A DNA stretch of 64,000 bases from Lophium mytilinum. Lineage: Eukaryota; Ascomycota; Dothideomycetes; Mytilinidiales; Mytilinidiaceae. Positions 19,540-31,252 of the stretch are shown piece by piece. Each line of letters begins with the position of its first letter. The stretch's first letter is position 1. The notes beneath the pieces were generated by a model that worked only from the letters and a program-made list of their open reading frames with translations, made no database searches and was not told the DNA's origin. A program made the position numbers and the translations under genes. The stretch covers positions 1,323,334-1,387,333 of the forward strand of contig MU004185.1 of assembly GCA_010093605.1 (NCBI GenBank), given 5' to 3'.

Positions 19540-22500
19540 ATGGTTAAAAAGGCCATGTAAGCTAGACTTGGGGATAGGAATACAAGCCGTATACTGATCT
19601 CCTTATGTAGTGACTCCCGGATTCCAGCATTGATCCGTAATGGAGCTCAAGTAAGTTCAAGAACCTACAATTGTCTTTCTCGCAGTCGCTAATATACCAA
19701 TTTTAGGAGAAGAAGCGGAGTTTCTTCGTGGTGGTCGGCGACAGGCAAAAGGATGTTATCGTCAACCTATACCACATCTTATTGAACGTGGATGTCAAGC
19801 TGAACAAGTCTGTGCTCTGGGCATACAAAAACAAGCTCTTGGGCTTCTCGAGGTACATTCAGTAACTTCAGTGGGAAGAACTGCGCTAATTGCTGTATCT
19901 CAGTCACCGGAAGAAGCGAGAAAAGAAAATCAAGAGCGACATCAAACGAGGAATCCGCGATGTCGACACCGACGATCCCTTCGAGCTTTTCATATCGACC
20001 CAAAACATACGATACGTCTACTATAAGGAGACCGAGAAGATACTGGGAAACACCTACGGCATATGTATATTACAAGATTTTGAAGCCATAACGCCAAATC
20101 TGCTGGCGCGGACAATAGAAACTGTGGAGGGTGGTGGAATGGTTATCCTGCTTCTCAAGGGCATGAACAGCTTGAAACAGCTATACACTTTGTCCATGGA
20201 CATTCATTCTCGATACCGGACAGAAGCGCATAACGACGTAGTTGCTCGTTTCAACGAGCGGTTTATCCTATCCTTGGGTAGCTGCGAATCTTGCCTCGTA
20301 GTGGATGATGAGCTCAATGTACTGCCCATCTCAGGCGGCAAGACCGTACAACAGCTGCCGCCGCCCGACCTCGAAGATGAAGGAAAATCGCCGAATGCAA
20401 AGGAGTTAGAGGAGATCAAGGAAAGCCTTGTAGATTCGCCTCCGGTGGGATCATTGATACCACTAGCAAAAACCGTCGATCAAGCAAGGGCACTTCTTAC
20501 CTTCGTCGATGCGATCGCAGAAAAGACGTTACAAAGCACCGTTACCTTGACTGCAGCACGTGGACGTGGTAAATCAGCGGCTCTGGGCGTAGCGATCGCA
20601 GCTGCGATTGCGCATGGATACAGCAATATCTTCATCACATCTCCCAGCCCGGAGAATTTGAAGACTTTATTTGAGTTTGTATTCAAGGGCTTCGATGCAT
20701 TGAACTACCTCGACCATGTAGATTACTCTATTATCCAGTCTACGAATCCGGACTTCAACAAAGCCATTGTCAGAGTCAACGTTCACCGGCAGCATCGCCA
20801 GACCATTCAGTACATTCGACCGGAAGATTCTTATACCTTGGGCCAAGCAGAGCTTTTGGTCATTGACGAGGCTGCGGCTATTCCGCTTCCCTTGGTAAGG
20901 AAGCTCATGGGACCTTACTTGGTCTTTATGGCTTCAACTATCAACGGTTACGAAGGGACGGGTCGGTCACTGTCACTCAAGCTGATACAGCAGCTCCGTG
21001 ACCAGTCGAGAGGAAAATCCAAATCCAACGGTGACGATCAAATAATCGACCGGAGCTCTGGCAAGGAGTCGAAGGACGCATCAGAAACCTCATCTGGAGG
21101 CCGATCATTAAGGGAGATCACCCTTTCGGAGCCCATTCGATACGCTCCCGGCGACGGCGTCGAGAAATGGCTCAACAAGCTTTTGTGCCTTGATGCCACA
21201 CTGCCAAAGTCCAGCCTCAAGACACTAGGCTGCCCCCATCCTTCAGAGTGCGAACTGTTCCAAATCAATCGAGATACCCTGTTTTCTTTCCATAAAGTTT
21301 CCGAAAAGTTCCTTCAGCAGATGATGGCATTATACGTTGCCAGTCATTACAAAAATTCTCCCAACGATCTCCAACTAATGTCAGACGCTCCCGCCCACCA
21401 ACTGTTCGTTTTGACTCCACCAGTGGACCCGAAGAGCGAGCGACTTCCTGAGCCACTTTGCGTGATTCAGGTTGCTTTAGAAGGCCAAATCAGCCGAGAA
21501 AGCGTCCTCAACAGTCTCAGCAGAGGTCAACGAGCTGGTGGAGACTTGATACCTTGGATCGTGAGCCAGCAATTCCAGGACGAGAACTTCGCAGGTCTTT
21601 CCGGTGCACGAGTGGTGAGGATTGCGACAAATCCTGACTACATCAGCATGGGCTACGGATCGCGAGCTCTGCAACTACTTCTGGACTTCTACGATGGGAA
21701 ATTTGCCAGCCTGTCGGAGGTGGAGCCGACCGCTGAGCTTGAGATGCAACGAGTCACCGAGGCAGAATTGGAAACCTCTACTCTCCTCCAAGATAACGTC
21801 AAGGTCCGAGATATCAACAAAATGCCCCCGTTGTTTTCAAGGCTTTCAGAGCGCAAAGCTCCAGGGCTCGACTACGTCGGTGTAAGCTACGGTCTGACAG
21901 CACCTCTCCACAAATTCTGGAAGCGATCGTCGTTTGTTCCGGTATACCTACGCCAAACACCGAATGATCTCACGGGAGAACATACCTGCGTCATGATACG
22001 AGCGTTAGAAACATCGAACGAAGAAAGCTCGTGGGTAGGCTCCTTTGCTCGCGATTTCCACCGAAGGTTTTTGTCACTCCTCTCATACCAGTTCCGAACC
22101 TTTCCCTCAGTCATGGCCCTTTCGATCGACGAGTCAGCGTCTGCTGGCAGCAAACTGGACATGGCATCGGCGCCACCTCCTCTGACCAAGTTGGAACTCG
22201 ACAAGTTCTTCTCGCCTTTCGACCTCAAGCGACTGGACAGCTACGCCAACAACATGCTGGATTATCATGTCATTCTCGATATGCTACCGACTATTGCCAC
22301 TCTCCACTTCACCGGACGCCTCAAGTCCGCAGTCAAGCTTTCTGGAGTTCAAACATCCCTATTAGTCGCGATCGGTCTACAGCGGAAAGGCTTCGAGGAT
22401 GTGGAGAAAGAACTAGGCTTGAACAATTTGCAGCTGCTCGCCATGTTCGTGAAAGTCGTTCGAAAAGTCTCGACACACTTCCGGAGTCTTGTCGAAGGGG

Positions 22501-23015
22501 CTGTCGCGGAGACTATGCCAGAGGCAATGGAGGTAGACGATGAAACTGGAGTTCATGGCGACAACGGTGTGAAGAGCGCGGAGCTACAAAGATTCAAACC
22601 GTTGGCTAAGAAGCTGGATGAAGAGCTTGCTGAAGGAGGCGAGGAAGTTGACCAAGCTGAGAGGGAGCGTGTGAGGAGTATGATTGATGCTCTCCCGTTG
22701 GATCAGTACGTTGATTCTTGCTCATATTGAGAGTAAATGTAGTAGCGCTAACGTATTTCCGACAGGTACACAATTGACAGCGAGAACGCCAACTGGGAGG
22801 ACGCCGAGCGCAAGGTCCGCGCCGCACAAGCTAAGGGCGGCAAAGAGATCACCGTCAGCATCAAAACAGGCAAGTCTTCAAAGAGGAAAGCGGGCGAAGC
22901 AGTCGAAGAAGCTTACAAGGAGGTGATGGGGACCTCGAAGGAAGGCAAGCCGAAGAAGTCTAAGGGTGATGAAAAGCCAAAGAAGTCGAAGAAGGAGGGC
23001 AAAAAGAGTCGATGA
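19540..23015 (+). CDS. KRE33: RNA cytidine acetyltransferase KRE33/NAT10
   Basis: Five exons: 19540-19556, 19611-19650, 19707-19852, 19904-22705 and 22766-23015, giving 1084 aa. The first exon encodes only MVKKA plus two bases. Together exons 1-2 read MVKKAIDSRIPALIRNGAQ, which matches the Kre33/NAT10 start closely. Then come RSFFVVVGDRQKD, KSVLWAYKNKLLGFSSHRKK and QNIRYVYYKETEKILGNTYG. The RecA-like helicase core has the P-loop GRGKSA at residues 288-293 and the DEAA motif in LLVIDEAAAIPLPLV. A GNAT acetyltransferase part contains NPDYISMGYGSRAL. The lysine-rich tail, about 80 residues long, follows the last intron. The enzyme forms N4-acetylcytidine in 18S rRNA and, with an adaptor, in tRNA-Ser/Leu, and works in small-subunit assembly in the nucleolus. 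Length agrees with the family. Confidence 0.96.
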
Positions 23016-23643
23016 GACGACACGGAGGCGTTCTGAGAATAGGAGCATTCAGGAGGTTCATTTGTGCATCAAAGGGCGGAGTTTGCAGAGGTCTCGTTTC
23101 AAATATGACAATCAGGTTGACGAAAGTAAAGAACAGTCACTGGTTCCAATATCTTGAGTATCTCTCATTGCATGGCTGCTAAGATGATATGATGATCTAG
23201 GACTCGCGCAACTAAGTATGCGCCATGCATTACTCCATCCACCAATAGCTCAAATCGAGGCGGATTCTAAATTGTGGAGAAGCGCATACACCTTGTAAAT
23301 GTTTTCTCCATGGCCAGAAACAACAAGCGAGACTCTCAAGGCGGCGGTAAGAAAGACCGCGCCGGTCCTTTCGTAGAAGCCAAAAGAGTCTGGTGGTAGG
23401 TATAGTGAAACTCCCTGACCTGCTGGACAGGTAAAATCCAGGACCTATACCGGCACGATTACACTACCTCAGCAGGATTGATTAAACGGACTAGCGCTGA
23501 TGAGTCATCAGTCCTAGCCAGCTCTTTTCCAACTATATCAAGCCGTCCACCCCCGCCCCAATGTCTTTCCTCAACCTGCTCCCGAGCCAACTGCTAACTA
23601 GGTCTCGAGGTCGGTCGACCAGCTCGCTTCGCGCAGACGGTCA

Positions 23644-23785
23644 CTAACTAGGGACGAGCGATCTTCGCGATCTTCATTCTTGACGATTCTACTGACTAGG
23701 CTAGGCTAGGTTGCGGTACTAACTAGGGATGAGCTTTCTCCATTCTTTGACGATTTTACTGACTAGGCTAGGGTGGGTTGTGGTG
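23644..23785 (+). repeat. Diverged tandem duplication of about 75 bp
   Basis: Copy 1 (23644-23718) and copy 2 (23719-23785) both start CTAACTAGGGA. Both contain ATTCTTTGACGAT or a near variant, then ACTGACTAGGCTAGG. A third partial CTAACTAGG lies about 45 bp upstream. Confidence 0.75.
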
Positions 23786-23959
23786 ATGATGGTCATCACC
23801 TTTGGGGTTGATGAGTATCAGTATTATGTAGTATAATGTGATACTGTTCGTTATCTGCCTTTACTGCTTCGTGTCATTGCTTTCTTGAAAATATACCAAG
23901 GCGTGCGGCTTCTTAATCAATCGCTTGCAAGATTCCCAGACACCGCGCCCACCATCGTC

Positions 23960-24760
23960 TGTCTCGTGAGCGGGTTTTGCAGACCCACGAAACCTTCTTT
24001 GCCACTGAAGAAAGGAAGGCTCCGTCTGCGAAGGGAGGGCGAGATTTTATACCCAGCTCTCGCCGACGAGACACGTGACCACATGTCCCCTTACCCTGCG
24101 AGACGGCCTCAACAATAGATTCAACAACAAGTACATTCAAGGAGGTGATCTATCACGTGTCTGATGGCCGAGTTCGGCATCTCGCCTAAGACTTCTCTAG
24201 TATAAAGTAGCTCTTTAGGAGTACAGGTTCTTCACCAAGAAGGATTTAGGAGATGGAGATAAAATATCCAATTCGCAGGCACTATGACTCTCGCTGTGGG
24301 AGTCTCCCAGCGAAATAATCCGAGAGAAACCACTGGTACATGGAGTTGGCCGTTGCGCTAAACGTAACATGGGAGAGAGATGAATACGATGTTGGGAGCC
24401 CGGTCCAAGATATCTTGGGATGATGCTGGTCGCTAGCATGGAGTGGTCTCTATGCTTTCAATCCTTATCAAGATCTGATAGCATGAAATGTACATCCGCT
24501 TTAATGTCGCGCAATCTCCAAGGCTGCTGTTGGAGCTTATCATCATCTTTCTAGTGGTTGCTCACATTGGAACCAGACATGGTATTTTGCAACCACCAGA
24601 ACACCACCATCCATGGAAGAAATTAAAGGGTGTGTTTTTCCCGCACCCCCAAAGTCGTCCTCTCTGTCCTTGAAGAGAAGCCCTTCCCTCTACCAGCGAG
24701 CGGAAGATTTTATACCCCTAACCAGCTCGGCGCACGTGCTCCACGTGCCCGTCTTCTCTT
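23960..24760 (+). repeat. Two diverged copies of a TTTTATACCC-CACGTG segment
   Basis: Copies at about 23965-24085 and 24625-24745 share GAAG-rich stretches, then GATTTTATACCC (24044 and 24703) and a CACGTG 20-30 bases further on. The similarity is partial and was judged by eye. A related TTTTATACCC-CACGTG arrangement occurs at about 16217. Confidence 0.45.
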
Positions 24761-25895
24761 CCGTCGGCACACCATTACTCCGAACCATACAGCAACTCAC
24801 AGAGGTCCTCTGCCATCACGGGGCCAGCGGCGAAGTCATGTGCTTCGAGATATCGCTGGGTATAAAACACCGTCCAGCTTCGCCAGCTTCTGGTTTTTTC
24901 ATCGGGGTGGAGGTTGGGTTTGGGAGGAGATGAAAATAACCGTCCGCAAACTACTATGGCTTTGCCGTGTGAGACTGGTGGTATCAAATCGTGGGGCTCA
25001 ACAATCCGCAATGGAGTCTGTGCGTGGTCGGTGGAGGTGCAAAAGCGGCGAGCTACCGGAACGATGAAGTTGCTATGCTGGGCGGGCGTGTAAAAAGTAG
25101 ATCCTTCACAAACTATGGAGTGGGTGGTGGGGATCTTGCGGGATATCATGCAAGACCATAGAGATGATGGTGGTGCGGCGGTTGGGTGTCTGGAGTTGCG
25201 TTGTCATTGTTCTGTTCTGGTGATCAGCATCTTTGAGCAAGATGGAGGCCTGTAGTTCTCTGTAATCGTGAAGTCGCGAATAGTTTGTAGGGGAGAGATG
25301 GAGGTTGGAACGATCGAGTGATGGTGGACGTTATTACTAGGTTTTGAGGGAGGAACGCCGCCAACTCCATAGACCTTTTCTCCATCTGTTTTGGACGTCC
25401 CTCCAAACTCTCCCCACTCCGGCCATTGAACCCCAGCTCTGCAGTTTTGCTTCAAGACATGCCCATAAGGTCGAAGATGTTTCCCAACTTGAGAAAAAAA
25501 GGCAAGGAGAGTTTCATACAGAGAAAGTTCTCGCCAAGGCGCTAGAAGACAGGGCACGTGAATTCATGACAGGCACGCGTATAGGAAGTGAAGTTGATGA
25601 GATGAGACGAGAAGATCGAATTTTCGATTGAGCACGTTGACTTGAGTCATGTGGTACATATCAAGCACATGACAGATCCAATTTCCGGCTGATGAGGTGG
25701 AGAAGTCATTTGATTGAGAGTGACGGCCACACAGGTATTACAGTTGAAGCAACGCTCAGATAACCACCTAACCGGCATCCCAGCTGATGCATGCTCCCAT
25801 GAGAATGAGAAAGCTTTTTTCTATACCCGTCTCTACCCTAAAACATAAGTCGTTAATACCTTCCATCGAGCATGTGGTAGTCCAGTGGTCCCCTC

Positions 25896-26693
25896 TCATG
25901 GTGGAGGTTTCTTAGACCCTCTCCGCGTCTGCATGGGATGCAGCTCGCCAATCTTATCCGTGAAAGGCGAGTAAGGCGCCGCAATAACATGGAGGGGCGC
26001 TCTCTGATCTCGAGACGGCTCGCCCGAGCTTGGTCGCTGCCGTTGCTCTTCATGCAGCTTGTCTAGCGATTCGCCAACGATGTGATATTTCGCCCAGTTG
26101 ACCGGCGGAGCGCGGAAGATATTCTGCGGGGCTGGCACTGGAGGGAATTTCGACTTCAGCTCTGGTGGCGACGTATCCGCAGAATCCTTCCGGGCGTCAA
26201 GCCGCTCCCCTTCGTTTCCACTCGAAGACCCCCCAGCATCCGGGTCGTCGAGGGTAGGCGCCAGGATATTCGAAGCCGGGTTCGCAGACTGCAGTCGCCC
26301 GGCTCGCAGCTCGCGCACAAAGGCCTCGGGCTCGGCCACAGCGGCGGTCTTCAGTTTCTCGAGCGTCAAGAGGTCGCGCTTGCTCTTTTCGCGCTGTAGT
26401 TGGAGTAGTGATATGGCGGACCGCATGGCAATGACATCGGGGTTCTCGCTCTCTGATATCGGCACCGGCGCGGGCTGCTTCATGAAGGTCGCGGGTTGCG
26501 GGGGGAGAATGCGCTCTTGGACATTGCTGTCTGCAGGCACCGTCGCTAGCTGGGCGAGGGTCGCAACGGGCGTGAGGGGCGAGACGGGCGGCCTCCGGGG
26601 CGAGCCTTCGCCATCGTTGTAGTAGTCATCGTAGCTTTCGTCGCGGGAGGGCGTTTCGTCGGGGGTGGGCGACGGAATCGTCACTGCGGGCAT
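25896..26693 (-). CDS. Conserved ascomycete protein of unknown function
   Basis: Single exon of 265 aa on the minus strand. The N-terminal half is proline/serine rich and disordered (MPAVTIPSPTPDETPSRDES). A helical segment at about residues 80-135 reads ENPDVIAMRSAISLLQLQRE and continues through KSKRDLLTLEKLKTAAV, AEPEAFVRELRAGRL. A second conserved block, PQNIFRAPPVNWAKYHIVGE, followed by SLDKLHEEQRQRP, lies near residue 200. These two blocks recur in uncharacterised Pezizomycotina proteins as I remember them, which supports a real gene. No enzymatic motif, membrane segment or signal peptide is visible. The combination of a short amphipathic helix bundle and a linear motif suggests a scaffold or complex subunit, but this is speculation. 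Confidence 0.75.
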   Translation of the reverse strand: MPAVTIPSPTPDETPSRDESYDDYYNDGEGSPRRPPVSPLTPVATLAQLATVPADSNVQERILPPQPATFMKQPAPVPISESENPDVIAMRSAISLLQLQREKSKRDLLTLEKLKTAAVAEPEAFVRELRAGRLQSANPASNILAPTLDDPDAGGSSSGNEGERLDARKDSADTSPPELKSKFPPVPAPQNIFRAPPVNWAKYHIVGESLDKLHEEQRQRPSSGEPSRDQRAPLHVIAAPYSPFTDKIGELHPMQTRRGSKKPPP

Positions 26694-28509
26694 GGTGGAG
26701 GACGAGTGGCGGGCCTCAAGAGGCAGCGGGCCACAACGCGGAGGGACCAGGGCTTAGCGCAGCTCCTAGACGCCACGCGGTGAGGCTGGTGAAGACGAGG
26801 ACACGCGCGATGCTGGCCCGCAGCGCGAGATGAGTTGCTCACGGGCGTGTGGGCGCGATGGGATGGCGTTGCGAGGTTGGGACTGGCCTCGCCTGTGCGT
26901 GCAACGTTGGGCCAGCGTCCAGATCCCGAAGGTCGCTTTTGCAGGCAGTGGCGTCTGGCTGGGCGGGCAGGACGGGAATAGACAAGCGAGACGGAGCCCT
27001 GGAAATGTGACGCGTCTCTTCCAGCCCGAACAGTCGCCGTGTGCTACTGCAAAAGGCCTCTCTGCGCTCTGAGACAGAATCGGGAGTGCGGCAATCGTGA
27101 ATCTATCGGGATCATCCTAGGCGAACGGGCCGAGAAAGATGTCGCGCACGACCCGATGCTGTCCCTCCACAACTTCCCGACTACGTACTCGCGAACCTCA
27201 TGTCGACTCAATCATGATGTGCGGAGCCATCTTCCGCTAGCAACCCGAACTTCTGCGTTCCTGAACGGCTTCCCGGCGAATTCTCAATTGGTCAAGGTTG
27301 AATAAAAGCTCGCTGCCTGGGCGGCCCCTATTGGACTGCCCTGCAAAAGACGATTAATTACGGCCCACTCGCGCGGCACAAGCTTCCTAGCCAGCGGAAA
27401 AAGAAACGGCAATACGGGTCCACATTCGGGGCGCGCAGAAGCACTGCAGCAGGCGACTCCATGGTTGGGCTGCTGTGCCCAAAGTCCATGCTGCAATTGC
27501 GTGGAGAGCGGTGACGCAGCACGAGGAGCCTCATTCCCGCAGATCACCGATGCGGCCAAGTAACGAAGCAGCTTCCCCCGAGTCCCGGCTTCGGGCAGGC
27601 TTCGAAGCAGGCTCTGGGCGCGCCTCCAGCTCCACCATGTCGTGCCGTGCTGCCAGTCAGTGCCGTGTGGCTTGCTTCCCGCACAGCTGGACGCCCTCTC
27701 CACTTCCCTCTCCTGTGCAAGATCGCCGCATCCGCTATCAGCTCCCAAGCCATGAAAAGAATGACAGCGCGGGGGGCAGGGAGCAGCGTCCCTCGAGCCG
27801 ATGTCATCAAAGCAGGGCAACTTTGCCAGGCGTTTGCTCGTGAAATCTGGGGGGAAACCCATCAGCTTCCATATTCGACCTTCTCCGCAAGCACTGCGCC
27901 AGCACCCTGCAAGCTCTGTGATCCGACCATGTGCGGGTCCAGATCTCGTGCCTTCCTAGTCAGCCATCTGTATCGATCAAAGACGTAAGCTCCGTTGGCA
28001 GTCCTAGCAAGGAATGCGTCGCAGCTTGTGGGCGCTGGGCAAGAAACCGCCCAGCTTCCCGGAGCAGATCCCGCCTCAGAAGCTCTCATTCGTTCCACCA
28101 CCATGCCGGCGAGGAGACGGTAACGGACTGCTGGTAATCTAAACTGCCCAAACGCCAGGTGCCGTGGCAGGCTGAGGCCCTGCGAAGCATCTGCCAGCAG
28201 CCCGTCCGTATTCTTCCAAGCTACATCCTTGTTTATCATTCCCCCCGTTCCCCTCGACCCTTTCGCGTCCGTGTCCTTCGTGTCCTACTCGTCGTTTTCC
28301 GCAGCCTCTACCCCTCTGTCTCACTTTCCTGCTTGCGACTGCCATATTTCTGACTTTGCTTTGAATAATTCCAATGGTGCTGGCTGTGAATTGAGATTTC
28401 GGCATTTTTAGCCTAGTAAGAGATCAATGACTCTAGTCGGCCGCGCGCTAACTCACCGGCTGCTAGTCGATCTCGTCCATTCGTTGCAAGATTACTTCGT
28501 GCTTCCGCC
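26694..28509. other. Gene-free divergent promoter interval
   Basis: About 1.8 kb between two divergently transcribed hypothetical genes. GC-rich around 27.3-27.9 kb, where open frames on both strands overlap each other (for example 27284-27862 minus and 27475-27843 plus). None has a recognisable domain. Confidence 0.5.
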
Positions 28510-30384
28510 ATGTCGCGCGTCGACGTCAATAGTCTCGCACCTGCGCGAATTCCAAAACTTCAAGTCAAAAATCGCACACCGCTAGACCAGATCTCGATAT
28601 CGACAACCTCGAGCGGAGAGCCGAGAGAGAGCGAAGACCCCGACGCCATCAGTTCAATTCCCCCACGAGACGAGAATCCTCTTCGCAATTCTACCGGGAG
28701 CTCATCTTCACGTGTAAACTTAGACCGCAAACTATCCGCCACCACCACTCTGGCTAGCAATGTCTCTGGCTCTGTATCGAAAAGCCCGAAGAAGGAGAAA
28801 AAAAAGGGGCCCTCTGTATTTGGCTTCTTGACCCTGAAAGAACCTTCACAGACAGCCCTCGAGCAATTCGCTGAGAGAACACGCCAGCAAGCCGCCGAAA
28901 AAGCTGGATCACAGAGTACGGGTCGAGTCAACGCCGTTGGCCTATCTGGCGTCTCTACCCAAAAACTGCCACCGAATGTCCCTAAAGTGAATTCAAAGTG
29001 GGATGGAATTCCAGAGTCTGTCAAGGCGAAAGAGGCGGCGCAGCGCAAAAGCATATCTGCATCGAAACGAGGTAGTCAATACCTAGAAGGTTCATACAGC
29101 ACGAGGTTCACGAACCATTCGAATGGCAGTTTCAACCCTCCCAACTCGCTCGCATCATCAAATAGCTCTCTCAAGAAAGCACAACGGCCGCCATCCCTCA
29201 GTCGCAGCGTTTCCAGTTCGGGAAGCGGGCCGAGAGACCTCGTACTGCGCTATGCAAACCGGCCTGTCGGTATATTTGACCCTGCAGCAGCCGGACTCAA
29301 AACTCGGGCGTCTCTAACATCGCCATCTATGTCTTCTTTGCCAGAGATTTCCTACTTCTTCCCAAGTGACGCCCATGGACCTACTATAGCTACCGAAGGA
29401 AGTCCACCCGATAATCAGCCAATGACACCAAAAGATCTGTCATTAGAAATAGCCTCTAAAAATTCGAAGGTCGAGTCCACCGGTGTCGAGGATGTCGCTT
29501 GGGTGGCCCGATCACCAACATTGGTCGACTTCAGTACCGACTCAAAGATCGTGGACACGCAAACCATTATGAAAAGAATATCATTGAATCAGGGCTTCCT
29601 TGCTGGGGAAGCACAAGAAGTGGTTTTACCAGACGAAGACGATGAATCAGTCCTCGAAGCGCCATCCGTGGCGGAAGATATGGCGGAAGATACAGCGAGC
29701 GAAGCGAACGCAGAGCCGCTGCTGAACCCTGAGTCTACCACCGGAATGGAGCCTACAGCAGGGTACATGCTGTTGACAAATGGACCGCAGCCAACAGGCG
29801 AACTAGAGACGGTTCCTGAAGCAGCAGAATCAGACCTGGAGGTACTTGAACCAAAGGATACTCGCCCAGAACCAGAAGACTCTCCGGTCGCAGATGTACC
29901 AGAAATCCCATCAAAGAACCCAAATCGCTATTCCCTTTCGCCCACATCGTCAGCAAGCACACGCACCAACTTCAGCCGCCCGCTCTCATACCAGCCTCCT
30001 CTAGAGACAAAGATTCCTTCGCGGCCTTCGAGTGCCAGAACTATCCTCCCAACCTCATCTCTAGATACCCCTACTATTCTAGAAGCCACTACAACGGATG
30101 AAGCTGTTGTTAACCTCGCCCCGTTGAACCAGAACAACCACTTCCGACAGTATAGCATGGATGACACGGCATCAATAGCGGGTTCCGTTGCCGCTAGCTC
30201 CATTGCGCCCTCTGAGATGAGCGCGCGATGGTTCCAGTCGCCGCGCGAGCGGCTAGGGCTTGGAGGTAGAATCAGGAAGAACGACGCGCTGCCCTGGGAG
30301 ATGGGACTGGGCGAACGGGATGCGGCAGACAAAAAGAACAGTAAAAGGAACAGGTTGAGTCTGTTTGGGAAGAGCGCGGCTTGA
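28510..30384 (+). CDS. Large disordered hypothetical protein
   Basis: Single exon of 624 aa, beginning MSRVDVNSLAPARIPKLQVK. It is rich in Ser, Pro and Thr and mostly low-complexity. A basic stretch KSPKKEKKKGPSVFGFLTLK is followed by EPSQTALEQFAERTRQQ, which looks like a conserved short linear block. An acidic region lies at about residues 375-400 (LPDEDDESVLEAPSVAEDMA). Near the C-terminus come MSARWFQSPRERLGLGGRI and KKNSKRNRLSLFGKSAA. There is no transmembrane helix or enzyme motif. The reading frame is open over 1.9 kb with coding-like codon use, so the gene is real, but the function is unknown. Basic patches and the pattern of isolated motifs would fit a cortical or signalling adaptor. 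This is inference only. Confidence 0.8.
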   Translation: MSRVDVNSLAPARIPKLQVKNRTPLDQISISTTSSGEPRESEDPDAISSIPPRDENPLRNSTGSSSSRVNLDRKLSATTTLASNVSGSVSKSPKKEKKKGPSVFGFLTLKEPSQTALEQFAERTRQQAAEKAGSQSTGRVNAVGLSGVSTQKLPPNVPKVNSKWDGIPESVKAKEAAQRKSISASKRGSQYLEGSYSTRFTNHSNGSFNPPNSLASSNSSLKKAQRPPSLSRSVSSSGSGPRDLVLRYANRPVGIFDPAAAGLKTRASLTSPSMSSLPEISYFFPSDAHGPTIATEGSPPDNQPMTPKDLSLEIASKNSKVESTGVEDVAWVARSPTLVDFSTDSKIVDTQTIMKRISLNQGFLAGEAQEVVLPDEDDESVLEAPSVAEDMAEDTASEANAEPLLNPESTTGMEPTAGYMLLTNGPQPTGELETVPEAAESDLEVLEPKDTRPEPEDSPVADVPEIPSKNPNRYSLSPTSSASTRTNFSRPLSYQPPLETKIPSRPSSARTILPTSSLDTPTILEATTTDEAVVNLAPLNQNNHFRQYSMDDTASIAGSVAASSIAPSEMSARWFQSPRERLGLGGRIRKNDALPWEMGLGERDAADKKNSKRNRLSLFGKSAA

Positions 30385-31252
30385 TTGATACATGCATGAG
30401 ACATGATGGAAACGAGCTCGGAGTTATGAATTTTACGCACAGCGCTTTGGAAGCGCGTCAGACCTACTGTAATAGATGAGCTGACAGGTAGCGATTCTAG
30501 CGCTCTTCGGGAGCCGGGTTGGGATTGAGTTTGACGAATTAGTCATGAATGGGAAAGGGGCTATGTTTGCAAGGTTTTTTCTCGCTGAGATTCCTATTTC
30601 TTGGGCTTGGTGTGGTTGGATATTCGGATACCCGGTGGCGCCAGTGGCAAGGCTTTTACCCCTGGGCTTGATTAAGTAAATGTCGGAGATAACATAATGT
30701 GGAATATCGCTTATACGAATATTGTTCTCCCATCTGCTGTTGACGGCTACTATACTTAGGAATCCTACAAATTGACATTTAACCTTGGCACGAGTGGCGA
30801 ATTTCAGGAGAGTAGTTTACATAACACTAGTGAAGATGGCAGCTGATGGAAGGAATATCTGCCTTGTAAAAGGCTATAGTGGTAGGCTGGAGCCTGATTT
30901 CTTGCTTTTAGTCCCAAAGGTTGCTGCGTGAGTGACGCTGTCCTGGCTGTCTTGACGGCCTAGCGTCTTCTGCCTGGTGAAGAAAGCGGGCCGAGCCAAT
31001 CGCCGATTTATCAACTTCACCAAACACGTCAAACACGGCCTCCATCCGAACCCGACTCGACTTCCAACCCTCAACCTCGCCATCTTACTCCTTGCCTCCC
31101 CCCCAATCCACACCACACCATGGCCACCGCCACTCCTGACTGCTGAGTAGACCTGTGCTGGTCTTCTGCAGTCTCGTACGCGTGCGTGTAGACTCGACCT
31201 CAACATTCGCTTCGAACGACAACCAGCACCGTCTCGCCGGAATCCTGCAGCC
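30385..31252. other. Gene-free interval
   Basis: About 870 bp between two plus-strand genes; the last 200 bp are C-rich and probably the 5' leader of the next gene. Nothing further was recognised. Confidence 0.45.

Larger units (their letters stand above)
23016..25895. other. Gene-free interval with duplicated motifs
   Basis: About 2.9 kb between convergent genes. It holds a 75-bp tandem duplication near 23.65 kb and two diverged copies of a segment around 24.0 and 24.7 kb, listed separately. Open frames up to 145 codons lie on both strands but lack domains. Confidence 0.5.

Noticed and set aside
23885-25067. Several 60-145-codon frames
   Set aside because: No domain, on both strands, in sequence that carries duplicated non-coding motifs.
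27284-27862. 192-codon minus-strand frame near 27.5 kb
   Set aside because: Overlapped by plus-strand frames of similar length, no domain, no splice or codon signal favouring it.
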